Origin: JBDKTK01 sp964556675
Lineage (GTDB): Bacteria; Desulfobacterota; Syntrophia; Syntrophales; UBA4778
Direction: 5' to 3'
DNA: 24,511 nucleotides
Assembly (NCBI GenBank): GCA_964556675.1
Contig: CAZKYN010000013.1
Coordinates: 1-24,511, forward strand
Part shown: positions 15,472 to 23,490 of the stretch, piece after piece
How positions within the stretch are numbered: position 1 is the stretch's first letter
Layout of the letters: the number at the start of each line of letters is the position of its first letter
Notes under the pieces: generated by a model
What the model was told of the DNA's origin: nothing
What the model saw: the letters and a program-made list of their open reading frames with translations, nothing else
Databases searched by the model: none
Made by a program: the position numbers and the translations under genes

Positions 15472-17211
15472 ATGGCCGTGGCAGAGCAGCTTTTCAGTGA
15501 ATTGCAGAAGGTCCCCACCGGAATAAACGGATTTGACGAGATCAGCAGCGGGGGGCTGCCGAAGGGGCGTCCCACTCTCGTTTGCGGCACCGCCGGGTGC
15601 GGCAAGACGGTCTTCGCCATGGAATTTCTCCTCCGGGGGGCAATCCAGTACAAGGAGCCGGGAGTCTTTGTCTCGTTTGAGGAAACCCCGCCCGACCTGG
15701 CGAAAAACTTCGCGTCCCTCGGGTATGACCTCGATGAGCTGATAAAAAACAAACTCATCGCCATAGACCATATCTATATCGAGAGGCATGAAATAGAAGA
15801 GACCGGCGAATACGACCTGGGGGGCCTCTTCGTCCGCCTCGCTCACGCAATCGATTCAATAAAGGCCGGGCGCGTGGTCCTCGACACCATTGAGGCCCTG
15901 TTTTCCGGATTTTCCAATCAGAATATTTTAAGGGCGGAACTGCGCCGGCTTTTCAAGTGGCTTAAAGACCGCGGGATGACGGCGATCATAACGGGCGAGA
16001 AAGGCGAAAACACCCTTACCCGTTACGGCCTCGAAGAATACGTTGCCGACTGCGTCATTTCCCTGGATTTCAGGGTCCAGGAGCAGATCGCCACGCGACG
16101 GCTGCGCGTTGTGAAGTATCGCGGCTCGACCCACGGCCCTGACGAGTACCCATTCATAATAGGGAGGAAGGGACTTTCCATCCTGCCCATAACTTCTCTG
16201 GGGTTGAATTACAGCGTTTCAAAAGAACGCGTCCCGTCCGGGATCCCGAGACTCGACGCCATGCTGGGCGGCAAGGGCTTTTTCCGGGGCACTACGGTCC
16301 TGATATCTGGCTCGGCCGGCACCGGCAAATCGAGCATCGCCGCGAAATTTGCGGAGGCGGCCTGCTCGCGAGGCGAAAAATGCCTCTATCTCGCCTTCGA
16401 AGAATCTCCCGGCCAGATAATCCGCAATATGTCTTCGATCGGAATAAACCTGGAGAAGCCGGTGAAAAAGGGGCTCCTTAAATTCGATGCCAGCCGGCCG
16501 AGCCTGCACGGGCTTGAGGAGCACCTCGTCAATTTTCACAGGCTGGTTACTGAATTCAAACCCCGGGCCGTCATCATAGACCCGGTGAGCAACCTCGCCA
16601 GCGTCGGATCGCATGTGGAGGTCAAGTCCGTGCTGACCCGCCTTTTCGATTTCCTCAAGATGAACAAAGTAAACACGGTCGTGACAAATCTTACCCACTC
16701 CGGTGAGGCCCAGGAGAAGACAAACGAAGAAATCTCATCTCTCATAGACACCTGGATAATGCTGCGGGACATAGAGATAAACGGCGAGCGCAACCGGGGG
16801 CTTTACATCCTCAAGTCTCGCGGGATGGCCCATTCCAACCAGATACGGGAGGTGGTGCTCAGCGATAAGGGTATTGACCTGCTCGATGTGTATCTCGGTC
16901 CCGGCGGAGTTATGACCGGCAGTTCCCGGGCCGCCCTGGAAGCTCAGGAGACTGCGGCCGCAGTGGAATATCAAAACTGCGTTAACAGAAAAGTCCGCGA
17001 GCAGGAACAGAAGCGCAAGGCCCTCGAGGCGAGGATAGCGGCACTGCGGGCCGAGTTCGAGGCAGAATCCGAAGAATTGCAGCATACCTTGAGCGAGGAC
17101 CGGCTAAGGCATGAAGTCCTCAACGGCGACCGCAAGGAAATGGCCCGTCTCCGCAAAGCCGATACTTCTTCAATATCCATGAAGAGAAAACAAAAGGCGC
17201 ATACCCCGTGA
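15472..17211 (+). CDS. kaiC: KaiC-type double RecA ATPase/kinase with a coiled-coil tail
   Basis: A 579-residue protein with a strong ribosome-binding site (GAGGAGG, 7 bases before ATG). CI domain: Walker A GTAGCGKT (39-46) and the catalytic Glu pair E70/E71. CII domain: Walker A GSAGTGKS (280-287) and E310/E311. KaiC forms a two-tiered hexamer that hydrolyses ATP in CI and autophosphorylates in CII. Aligning the CII segment TNEEISSLIDT with cyanobacterial TDSHISTITDT places the phosphosites at S422 and S423 (Ser-Ser instead of Ser431-Thr432), with T417 at the T426 position. After ~485 the cyanobacterial KaiA-binding tail is replaced by a charged, probably coiled-coil region (REQEQKRKALEARIAALRAEF...) up to ~560. 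Its stop overlaps the GTG of kaiB1 (GTGA). No kaiA is present. It is first in the operon kaiC-kaiB1-kaiB2-kinase. Confidence 0.93.
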   Translation: MAVAEQLFSELQKVPTGINGFDEISSGGLPKGRPTLVCGTAGCGKTVFAMEFLLRGAIQYKEPGVFVSFEETPPDLAKNFASLGYDLDELIKNKLIAIDHIYIERHEIEETGEYDLGGLFVRLAHAIDSIKAGRVVLDTIEALFSGFSNQNILRAELRRLFKWLKDRGMTAIITGEKGENTLTRYGLEEYVADCVISLDFRVQEQIATRRLRVVKYRGSTHGPDEYPFIIGRKGLSILPITSLGLNYSVSKERVPSGIPRLDAMLGGKGFFRGTTVLISGSAGTGKSSIAAKFAEAACSRGEKCLYLAFEESPGQIIRNMSSIGINLEKPVKKGLLKFDASRPSLHGLEEHLVNFHRLVTEFKPRAVIIDPVSNLASVGSHVEVKSVLTRLFDFLKMNKVNTVVTNLTHSGEAQEKTNEEISSLIDTWIMLRDIEINGERNRGLYILKSRGMAHSNQIREVVLSDKGIDLLDVYLGPGGVMTGSSRAALEAQETAAAVEYQNCVNRKVREQEQKRKALEARIAALRAEFEAESEELQHTLSEDRLRHEVLNGDRKEMARLRKADTSSISMKRKQKAHTP

Positions 17212-17549
17212 AAAAACTTCCGGTTAAAAAAGTTCACCGCGCCGCGCCGGCTAAACCGGCGGAAATCTGGATAATGAGGCTCTATGTCATGGGACAGACA
17301 AGCAGGTGCTTAACCGCTTTCGCCAATCTGAAAAAGATCTGCGATGATCACCTGGAAGGGAAATACCGGATCGAGGTGATCGATATCCTGAAGAACCCGT
17401 GGTTGGCCAAAGGCGAACAGATAATCGCGATACCGACTCTGGTGAAAAAAATTCCGCCCCCGGCTAGAAAGGTGATCGGGGACCTTGCCGACACCGAGCG
17501 TGTCCTGATCGGTCTCGATATTCGCTCTGATTTGCGTTTCTCAAAATAG
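17208..17549 (+). CDS. kaiB: KaiB-like protein 1
   Basis: A 113-residue protein starting at GTG, overlapping the kaiC stop by four bases, so it is probably translated by coupling. After a ~17-residue basic N-terminal extension, the thioredoxin-like KaiB core is clear: LYVMGQTSRCL, VIDILKNPWLAKGEQIIAIPTLV, IGDLADTERVLIGLDI. KaiB changes fold to bind the KaiC CI ring and, in cyanobacteria, to pass signals to output kinases such as SasA. Here the usual G-x-TP-x-S turn reads GQTSRC, so it deviates from KaiB2 (GMTPRS), and LPLPVRR becomes IPPPARK. Confidence 0.9.
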   Translation: MKKLPVKKVHRAAPAKPAEIWIMRLYVMGQTSRCLTAFANLKKICDDHLEGKYRIEVIDILKNPWLAKGEQIIAIPTLVKKIPPPARKVIGDLADTERVLIGLDIRSDLRFSK

Positions 17550-17585
17550 TTGAGGGGAAAATCTCGTATTGAATAGGAGGAGACA

Positions 17586-17933
17586 ATGTCGAAACGAAAA
17601 ATAAAAACAAACGAAAAAGAATTCGAACGGGCCCTCGGGAAATCCCCTCAAAAAACAAAATATTCACTTGTCCTGTATATCGCGGGAATGACGCCCAGGT
17701 CAACAATGGCGCTGAGCAACGTAAGGAGGATATGTGATGAGCACCTCTCCGGATCTTATGATCTCGTCGTTGTTGATATCTATCAGCAACCCAGGCTGGC
17801 CAAGGGCGAGCAGATAGTGGCTGCTCCGACTTTAATTAAGAAACTGCCGTTGCCGCTGCGCAGGATCATCGGCGACATGTCGGATACCGAGCGCTTCCTG
17901 GTGGGAATAGACCTGAAACCCAAAAAGGCTTAA
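17586..17933 (+). CDS. kaiB: KaiB-like protein 2
   Basis: A 115-residue protein with AGGAGG (17575-17580) five bases before the ATG. A charged N-terminal extension (~22 residues) precedes a near-canonical KaiB core: LYIAGMTPRSTMAL, VVDIYQQPRLAKGEQIVAAPTLI, LPLPLRRIIGDMSDTERFLVGIDL. This core is closer to cyanobacterial KaiB than KaiB1 is. It lies 36 bases after kaiB1 and ends four bases before the ATG of the PAS kinase. The two KaiB proteins share many residues, and they may compete for the KaiC ring or form mixed complexes (inference). Confidence 0.93.
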   Translation: MSKRKIKTNEKEFERALGKSPQKTKYSLVLYIAGMTPRSTMALSNVRRICDEHLSGSYDLVVVDIYQQPRLAKGEQIVAAPTLIKKLPLPLRRIIGDMSDTERFLVGIDLKPKKA

Positions 17934-17937
17934 AGAA

Positions 17938-20736
17938 ATGGAGGCGACTCGGGAAATTGCAGAATTGAGGCTGGAAAATGAAACACTCCGGTCCAGGCTG
18001 GGGGAAGCCGAAGACCTCATAAAGGCGATCCGGTCCGGATCGATAGACGCCATAATCGTAAGCGTCCCCGAGGGGGAGAAAATCTACACCCTGACCGGTG
18101 CCGAGTACCCTTACAGGGTCATGGTTGAATCCATGGGCGAGGGCGCCGTCACTTTGTCCAGTACCGGAACGATCATATATTGCAACAACTCGTTTTCCCG
18201 GACTGTCCAATCTCCAATGCAAAAAATTATAGGGTCCATGTTCAGCGAATACCTGGACCCGGAAACCAAAGTCAGGTTTGAAAATCTGTTAAGAAGAAAA
18301 AAAAGAAAATCAAAGCTGGAAGTGTCACTTTTAATCAATGATTCCCGGATACCGGTTTATCTCTCCATCAGCCCTGTTAAAGACAGCGGATCGGATATGC
18401 TTTCCGTGATTATTACCGATTTGACCCATCAGAAAAATGAAGAGCTGATGAAAAGGCATGCGGAAAGCCTTCAGGCGGAGATTGCGGAACGCAAGCGGGC
18501 TGAAAATGACCTGATCAGGAGTGAGGGGCGGTTCCGCACAATCTACGAGAATTCAATGATGGGTATTGTAATTGGAAGCCCGCAGGGAGAGATTGTCTCC
18601 TGTAATCCTGCATTCTCATCCATTATCGGTTATTCCCAGGAAGAAATTATCGGAAAAAGCTTTGAAGAGATCTCCGTGGGGAATCTGGATGAGGAATTGA
18701 AAAAAGTACGGGACGTTATCAACGGCAATATCGATTCCTATGTAATCGAGAAGCAGTATCGCCGAAAGGACGGCGAGGTAATTACAGTCCTGTTAAGCGG
18801 CTCGATTCTCCGGGGGGAAGAGCCTCTGGCATTTGCCGTTATAGAGGACATCACCAAGCGCAAGCAGGCCGAGGTGGCCCTGCGCGAGAGCGAAAACCAG
18901 TTGCGTTCGATGGCTGAAAATGTCCCCTGCGTGCTGATGCGCTTCGATCGACAGCTCCGCGTCGTCTACCTGAGCAAGCAGTCCGATCGGTACAATCCCA
19001 ATCCGGTCGGGAGAATGATCGGCCGGACCAACCGCGAAATGGGACTTCCGGAGCATCTGTGCGACCTGTGGGATTCGGCCATGGAGCGGGTGTTCAGCAC
19101 AGGCAATCACGAGGAAATGGAGTTCGATCTCGCCGGGCCGTCCGGAATTCGGACGTTCGCACTGAAGCTCGCGCCTGAGTTCGGCCCGGACAACGAAGTC
19201 CAGTTCGTGCTCGGCGTTTCAACGGACATCACCGAACGCAAGCAGGCCGAGGAGGCCCTGATTGCCAGCCGCAACGAGCTGCAGAGCATTATTGACGGCA
19301 CAACATCCATTGTGTACGCATTCGATCTGGAGTCAAAATTTCTGTTGGCTAACAAGGCTGTTACGGAGCTTCTGAAAACCACACCGGAAGAGATGATAGG
19401 CAAGAGGCGTTATGAATTCATGGACAAGGAAACTGCGCAGCGGCATGAGGCCAATGACCGCAAGGTAATCGAGGCCGGACATTTAATGGAATTCGAGGAA
19501 AACGGCCCTGTAAGAAAGGACGGCAGCCTTATGACCTGGCTCACCACAAAGTTCCCCCTCCGGAACAGGCAAGGTGAAATATATGCATTGGCAGGCATTT
19601 CTTCCGATATCTCGGACCGCAAAAATGCAGAAAATATTCTGAACAAAGCTAAAGATGAACTGGAAGACAAGGTCCGGGAAAGGACATCCGACCTGGAGAA
19701 ATTATCGCTCTATGCGCGCAGCCTCATCGAGGCAAGCATTGACCCCCTGATAACGGTCAGCGCAGACGGGAAGATAACGGACGTGAACAAGGCATCTGAA
19801 AAGATAACCGGCCTTGACAGGGAAGAGCTTATCGGAAGAGTTTTTTCTGATTTCTTCACTGAACCGGAAAAAGCCAGGGCCGGTTACGAGGAGGTATTCA
19901 AAAAGGGGTATGTGAGAGACTACCCCCTGGATTTGAGAAGCATCACGGGCCGGATTACTCCTGTCCTGTACAACGCCTCATTGTACAAGGATGAATCAGG
20001 AAATGTGATGGGCGCCTTTGCCGCCGCCAGGAACATTACAAAGTCCAGGAGAATGGAGAGGAAAATGATTGCGGCGCATAAAAAGCTGCGGGCGTTGACA
20101 TCGGAGATGGTCCTTACGGAAGAGCGCTCAAGGCAATATTTTGCCACTGAGCTTCACGACACGGTTGTACAGACTATGGGGGCGGCGAAATTGCGATCAC
20201 AGCTTATTCAGAACCAGATCCCAAGCGAAGCAAAAATGATTTTTAATGAGATGCAGGACTTGATTAGTCAATCCATAGCTGAAGCAAGGACTATAATGAA
20301 AGAAATGAGCCCGCCCGTTCTTTATGAACTCGGGTTTGCTCCCGCCCTGGAATGGATATGTGAACAGGTGCAGTCTCAGCACAATATCTCTATTCATTTC
20401 AAGGCCGGGACTATCCCGCTTCTGAACTATGAAATGCAGATATTGCTCTTTCAGTCCACCCGTGAGCTTCTGATGAATATTATTAAACATTCGAAAGCGA
20501 AAAATGCGATCGTAACAGCTCACGCCAACCATCGCATTTTTATGATAGAAATAAAGGACGACGGCATAGGGTTTGAAATTAAAAAGAAATATAATTCAGA
20601 CATAAGCGCCGGCGGCTTTGGATTGTTCAGCATTCGCGAAAGGCTGGGACATTTCGGGGGGAATTTGAAAATTCAGTCCGCCCCCGGTCAGGGGACCCGG
20701 GTGAGTATGAGTATTCCGAGATTCTCAAAGAAATGA
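17938..20736 (+). CDS. PAS(x5)-HisKA_3 histidine kinase of the kai operon
   Basis: A 932-residue cytoplasmic kinase whose ATG lies four bases after the kaiB2 stop, so it is almost certainly in the same transcript. A short N-terminal coiled coil (~1-32) is followed by five PAS-like domains (~58-160, 195-310, 320-440, 445-560, 590-700), a HisKA_3 domain with His 740 in LHDTVVQ, and an HATPase (N847, DDGIGF, GGFGLFSIRERL). There is no receiver domain, unlike its homologue at 12356, and no membrane segment. Its position suggests it is the output (or input) kinase of the KaiC-KaiB module, comparable in role to SasA. It has no KaiB-like N-terminal domain, however, so any contact would have to go through PAS or other regions. 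The third PAS module is flanked by direct repeats and looks more GC-rich than its neighbours. Confidence 0.92.
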   Translation: MEATREIAELRLENETLRSRLGEAEDLIKAIRSGSIDAIIVSVPEGEKIYTLTGAEYPYRVMVESMGEGAVTLSSTGTIIYCNNSFSRTVQSPMQKIIGSMFSEYLDPETKVRFENLLRRKKRKSKLEVSLLINDSRIPVYLSISPVKDSGSDMLSVIITDLTHQKNEELMKRHAESLQAEIAERKRAENDLIRSEGRFRTIYENSMMGIVIGSPQGEIVSCNPAFSSIIGYSQEEIIGKSFEEISVGNLDEELKKVRDVINGNIDSYVIEKQYRRKDGEVITVLLSGSILRGEEPLAFAVIEDITKRKQAEVALRESENQLRSMAENVPCVLMRFDRQLRVVYLSKQSDRYNPNPVGRMIGRTNREMGLPEHLCDLWDSAMERVFSTGNHEEMEFDLAGPSGIRTFALKLAPEFGPDNEVQFVLGVSTDITERKQAEEALIASRNELQSIIDGTTSIVYAFDLESKFLLANKAVTELLKTTPEEMIGKRRYEFMDKETAQRHEANDRKVIEAGHLMEFEENGPVRKDGSLMTWLTTKFPLRNRQGEIYALAGISSDISDRKNAENILNKAKDELEDKVRERTSDLEKLSLYARSLIEASIDPLITVSADGKITDVNKASEKITGLDREELIGRVFSDFFTEPEKARAGYEEVFKKGYVRDYPLDLRSITGRITPVLYNASLYKDESGNVMGAFAAARNITKSRRMERKMIAAHKKLRALTSEMVLTEERSRQYFATELHDTVVQTMGAAKLRSQLIQNQIPSEAKMIFNEMQDLISQSIAEARTIMKEMSPPVLYELGFAPALEWICEQVQSQHNISIHFKAGTIPLLNYEMQILLFQSTRELLMNIIKHSKAKNAIVTAHANHRIFMIEIKDDGIGFEIKKKYNSDISAGGFGLFSIRERLGHFGGNLKIQSAPGQGTRVSMSIPRFSKK
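18847..19260 (+). repeat. Direct repeats flanking the third PAS module (18847-18882 and 19225-19260)
   Basis: Two 36-base segments, each starting GACATCACC and encoding DIT-x-RKQAE-x-AL, match except for three bases by my reading. Their start points are exactly 378 bases (126 codons) apart, which is one PAS module with its linker. Such repeats can arise from in-frame duplication and allow module gain or loss by recombination. Confidence 0.7.
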
Positions 20737-21120
20737 TCCTTATGACCGGATTGAGATATTGAAGTTTCCTCCCGACGGGCATTCCGGGCGGTGTTGGTCC
20801 CGGCGATCCCGGCTTGAAGCTGCCTTGACAAATGCGCCTATTTGGGACCTGCCGCCCGTCCGGCGGGGACCATTAGAAACCTTGAATGCTCCTGACTTAA
20901 TCGGCTGACTCCATCAGGCATTCTTTTGAAACTGAGGACAAAGTTATATTTCCATATGCGGTCCCGGGTCGCCCGGAGCCCGGCAACCTTTTTTAATCTG
21001 CTTATTTCTACCCGGGTCCAGCCGGTCTTCATCCGGTCAGGATTTTCCTGATAGTATCTCCATCCGTTATGGTGTAAAAATCAGCCGTCCACAAAACAGA
21101 TTTTCCGGGAGGCGCTGCGA
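20737..21120 (+). other. Intergenic region after the kai operon
   Basis: About 384 bases without a supported gene. Several short GC-rich palindromes occur (for example CCGCC-CGTCC-GGCGG near 20853) and a T-run near 20991, but none makes a convincing terminator. A GGGAGG ribosome-binding site at 21107-21112 marks the next start. Confidence 0.4.
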
Positions 21121-22692
21121 GTGGAGAATTCCGCCGATAATTCAAAATTTGCCGACAGGATTTCGCCCGACGGGGAGGGTCGGGCGGGTGAAGAGCTTCG
21201 GATACTCATCCTGGAGGACAGCCCTTATGATGCCGAGCTCATGGAGGAAAATCTCAAGCAGGAAGGAATTGCGTTTACGGCAAGGCGCGTGGAAACAGCC
21301 GAGGAGTTCAGCCGGGCGCTCGCCGGGTTTTCCCCGGGGCTGATCCTGTCCGACTATGACCTGCCCGGATTCAACGGCGCCCAGGCCCTTAAGATCGCCC
21401 GGGAAAGGCGCCCGGGCGTGCCTTTCATCCTTGTGACCGGGGCGATAGGCGAGGAGCGCGCAATAGAGATCCTGACGAGCGGGGCGACTGATTACGTGCT
21501 TAAGGACAGGATGTCCAGGCTGGCCCCCGCCGTCCGGCGCTCGCTCCAGGAAGTCAGGGAACGACGGGAGCGGGAAAATGCCCAGTTGATGTTCAAAATG
21601 CTGGTCGAGCAGATCCCGGCGGTGACTTACCGCTTATCTCCCGGCCCCGGCCCGTCATTTAAATGCAATTATGTGAGTCCCCAGATCGAATCGATAATCG
21701 GGACGTCTCCGGCACAATTTCTGGCCGACCCTCGGATGTTTGAGGAAAGGATCCACCCGGCGGACAGGGACTCCGTGCTCACCCAATTAAAGGCATGTCT
21801 GGGGGGCGGGGTCCCGTTCAGCGCTGAATACCGGGTTTCACACCCCGACGGCCGGACTTTGTGGCTGCGCGACGAGGCGATACCCATCAGGGATAAATCG
21901 GGCGTCCTTTTGCATTACCAGGGCATCCTCACTGATATTACCCGTTTGAAGGAAACCGAGGCGGAGCTGCGCCGGGCGCATGATACCCTGGAAATCCGGG
22001 TGCGGGAGCGCACGGAGGAACTGGAGGCATTTACGTCTTCCGTCTCCCACGACCTGCGCGGCCCCGTGTGGATGCTGGACGGTTATATCAAGGTGCTTAT
22101 GGACGATCTGGAAGAGAAACTGGACCCCGATCTCCGGCACCGGATCGGGATGATCTGGAAGACCGTGAAGAACATGGACCGGCTCATCGACGATCTGCTT
22201 TCCCTTTCCCGGGTCAACAGGACCGAGCTTTGCATGGCCCCGCTTGATGTCCGTGAGGTGGTTATGGACGCCTGGGAGGAAATCCGCAGGCTCAACCCCG
22301 CTCGGGAAATCCTGTTCATCGTCCAGGACCTGCCCGCAGCGGCGGGGGACCGCAACCTCGTCCGGCAGGCCGTATACAACCTCCTGTCCAACGCGGTGAA
22401 ATTCTCGAGTAAGCGGAAACAAGCCAGGATCGAGGTAGGCGGCTGCACCGACGGTGACAGCAGTGTCTTCTACATCAGGGACAACGGGGTGGGGTTCGAC
22501 ATGGAACAGCACGAAAAACTGTTCGGGCTTTTCCAGCGCCTCCATGGGTCAAAGTTCGAGGGGACCGGGGTGGGCCTCACGATTGTCCAGCGCATTATCA
22601 GGCGCCACGGGGGCCATGTAAGGGCTGAAGGCGGCATCAACCGGGGCGCGACATTCTTTTTCAGCCTGCCCGGCTGCGTCCAGGCCCCTTGA
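21121..22692 (+). CDS. Hybrid sensor kinase REC-PAS-HisKA-HATPase
   Basis: A 523-residue cytoplasmic protein starting at GTG, supported by GGGAGG eight bases upstream. Receiver domain ~26-145 (D78 in LSDYDLPGFNG, TGAIGEERAIEI); PAS ~155-275 of the PAS_3 type (HPADRDSVLTQL, HPDGRTLWLRDEAIPI); coiled coil ending RERTEELEAF; HisKA with His 310 in SVSHDLRGPV; HATPase with N424 (NLLSNAVKF), DNGVGFD and GTGVGLTIVQRI. The kinase core is of the phytochrome-like HisKA class, unlike the HisKA_3 cores of its two neighbours. Its receiver, however, closely matches that of the kinase at 12356 (shared GEERAIEILT-x-GATDYV and SRLAPA). It is convergent with the NarL-type regulator. It has no separate partner gene here; its own receiver may be the input. 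Confidence 0.92.
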   Translation: MENSADNSKFADRISPDGEGRAGEELRILILEDSPYDAELMEENLKQEGIAFTARRVETAEEFSRALAGFSPGLILSDYDLPGFNGAQALKIARERRPGVPFILVTGAIGEERAIEILTSGATDYVLKDRMSRLAPAVRRSLQEVRERRERENAQLMFKMLVEQIPAVTYRLSPGPGPSFKCNYVSPQIESIIGTSPAQFLADPRMFEERIHPADRDSVLTQLKACLGGGVPFSAEYRVSHPDGRTLWLRDEAIPIRDKSGVLLHYQGILTDITRLKETEAELRRAHDTLEIRVRERTEELEAFTSSVSHDLRGPVWMLDGYIKVLMDDLEEKLDPDLRHRIGMIWKTVKNMDRLIDDLLSLSRVNRTELCMAPLDVREVVMDAWEEIRRLNPAREILFIVQDLPAAAGDRNLVRQAVYNLLSNAVKFSSKRKQARIEVGGCTDGDSSVFYIRDNGVGFDMEQHEKLFGLFQRLHGSKFEGTGVGLTIVQRIIRRHGGHVRAEGGINRGATFFFSLPGCVQAP

Positions 22693-22839
22693 AAAGTCCC
22701 ATACCCGCTTTTCTACAGCATTGCCCACATGCCTATAAGTGAGCTCCCGTCCCACCGAATCGCGCTTCGCGAAATCTCCGGTGGATTGGCGGCTGAACAC
22801 GAACCAGCTGGAGCCGGATTGATTTGCAGGTCTACAGTT

Positions 22840-23490
22840 CTAAATATCCAGGGTTATGAGCCCCTCGCGCAGGGCGTATTTCACTATATCCGAAGAATTG
22901 CTGATATTGAGCTTTTCCATTATGTGCCGGCGATGGGTTTCTACGGTCTTGGGGCTGAGCCCGAGCTTGTACGCAGACTCCTTGACCGAGTTTCCTTCGG
23001 CCAGCAGCTGCAGGACTTCCCTCTCCCTGTCGCTGAGCACAGGCGTGGCGAATGTTTTGGGACTGTTTCCCAGGTAGCCGCTGAGCACCATGTCCGCTAT
23101 CTTGGGGCTTAAATAGACGTTCTTTTTCGAGACGGCGCGGATTGCCGTGACAAGCTCCTCGAATTTGGAGCCCTTGAGTACATAGCCCATGGCCCCGGCT
23201 TCAAGCATCCCGGAGACGTATTTGCGGTCCTGGTGCATGGACAGGGCAAGGACTTTTACGCCCGGGATTTCCGAGATGATCTTCCTTGTTGCGTCCATGC
23301 CGTTGAGGTCGGGCATTGTGACATCCATAACAATTACATCGGGGACGAGTTTCTTCGCAATCTTTACGACATTGCGGCCGTCCTCGGCTTCGCCGACGAC
23401 TTCCATGTCCGGCTCTTTTTCTATCATTCGCCTCAGGCCCTCTCTAAGGATCTCGTGGTCGTCGGCAAGCATGATTTTTATTGCGGGCAT
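22840..23490 (-). CDS. NarL/FixJ-type response regulator
   Basis: A 216-residue protein from ATG 23490, chosen because GGAAGG lies about six bases upstream and the receiver begins right there (MPAIKIMLADDHEIL). Receiver: D10/D11, phospho-acceptor D56 in VIVMDVTMPD, conserved K in YVLKGS. Output: LuxR-type helix-turn-helix with LSDREREVLQLLAEG and SPKTVETHRRHIMEKLNI. This is the usual partner class of HisKA_3 kinases, two of which are encoded upstream (12356 and 17938), so it is the best candidate output of the kai-linked kinase. It reads toward the REC-PAS kinase; 147 bases separate their ends. Confidence 0.93.
   Translation of the reverse strand: MPAIKIMLADDHEILREGLRRMIEKEPDMEVVGEAEDGRNVVKIAKKLVPDVIVMDVTMPDLNGMDATRKIISEIPGVKVLALSMHQDRKYVSGMLEAGAMGYVLKGSKFEELVTAIRAVSKKNVYLSPKIADMVLSGYLGNSPKTFATPVLSDREREVLQLLAEGNSVKESAYKLGLSPKTVETHRRHIMEKLNISNSSDIVKYALREGLITLDI

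Noticed and set aside
15307..15846. Minus-strand open frame of 179 codons at the start of kaiC
   Set aside because: Antisense to the kaiC Walker A region; no recognisable domain.
15472..17211. The double RecA protein as RadA, a DnaB-like helicase or a gas-vesicle regulator
   Set aside because: Two complete KaiC-type domains with EE catalytic pairs and two adjacent kaiB genes make KaiC the clear assignment.
20838..21032. Minus-strand frame of 64 codons in the gap after the kai operon
   Set aside because: Weak start context and no family resemblance. It cannot be excluded as a small gene, but nothing supports it.
22693..22839. GAAAAG ... CTTTTC inverted repeat as a terminator after the REC-PAS kinase
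   Set aside because: Only a 6-bp AT-rich stem with a long loop and no T-run; too weak to list.
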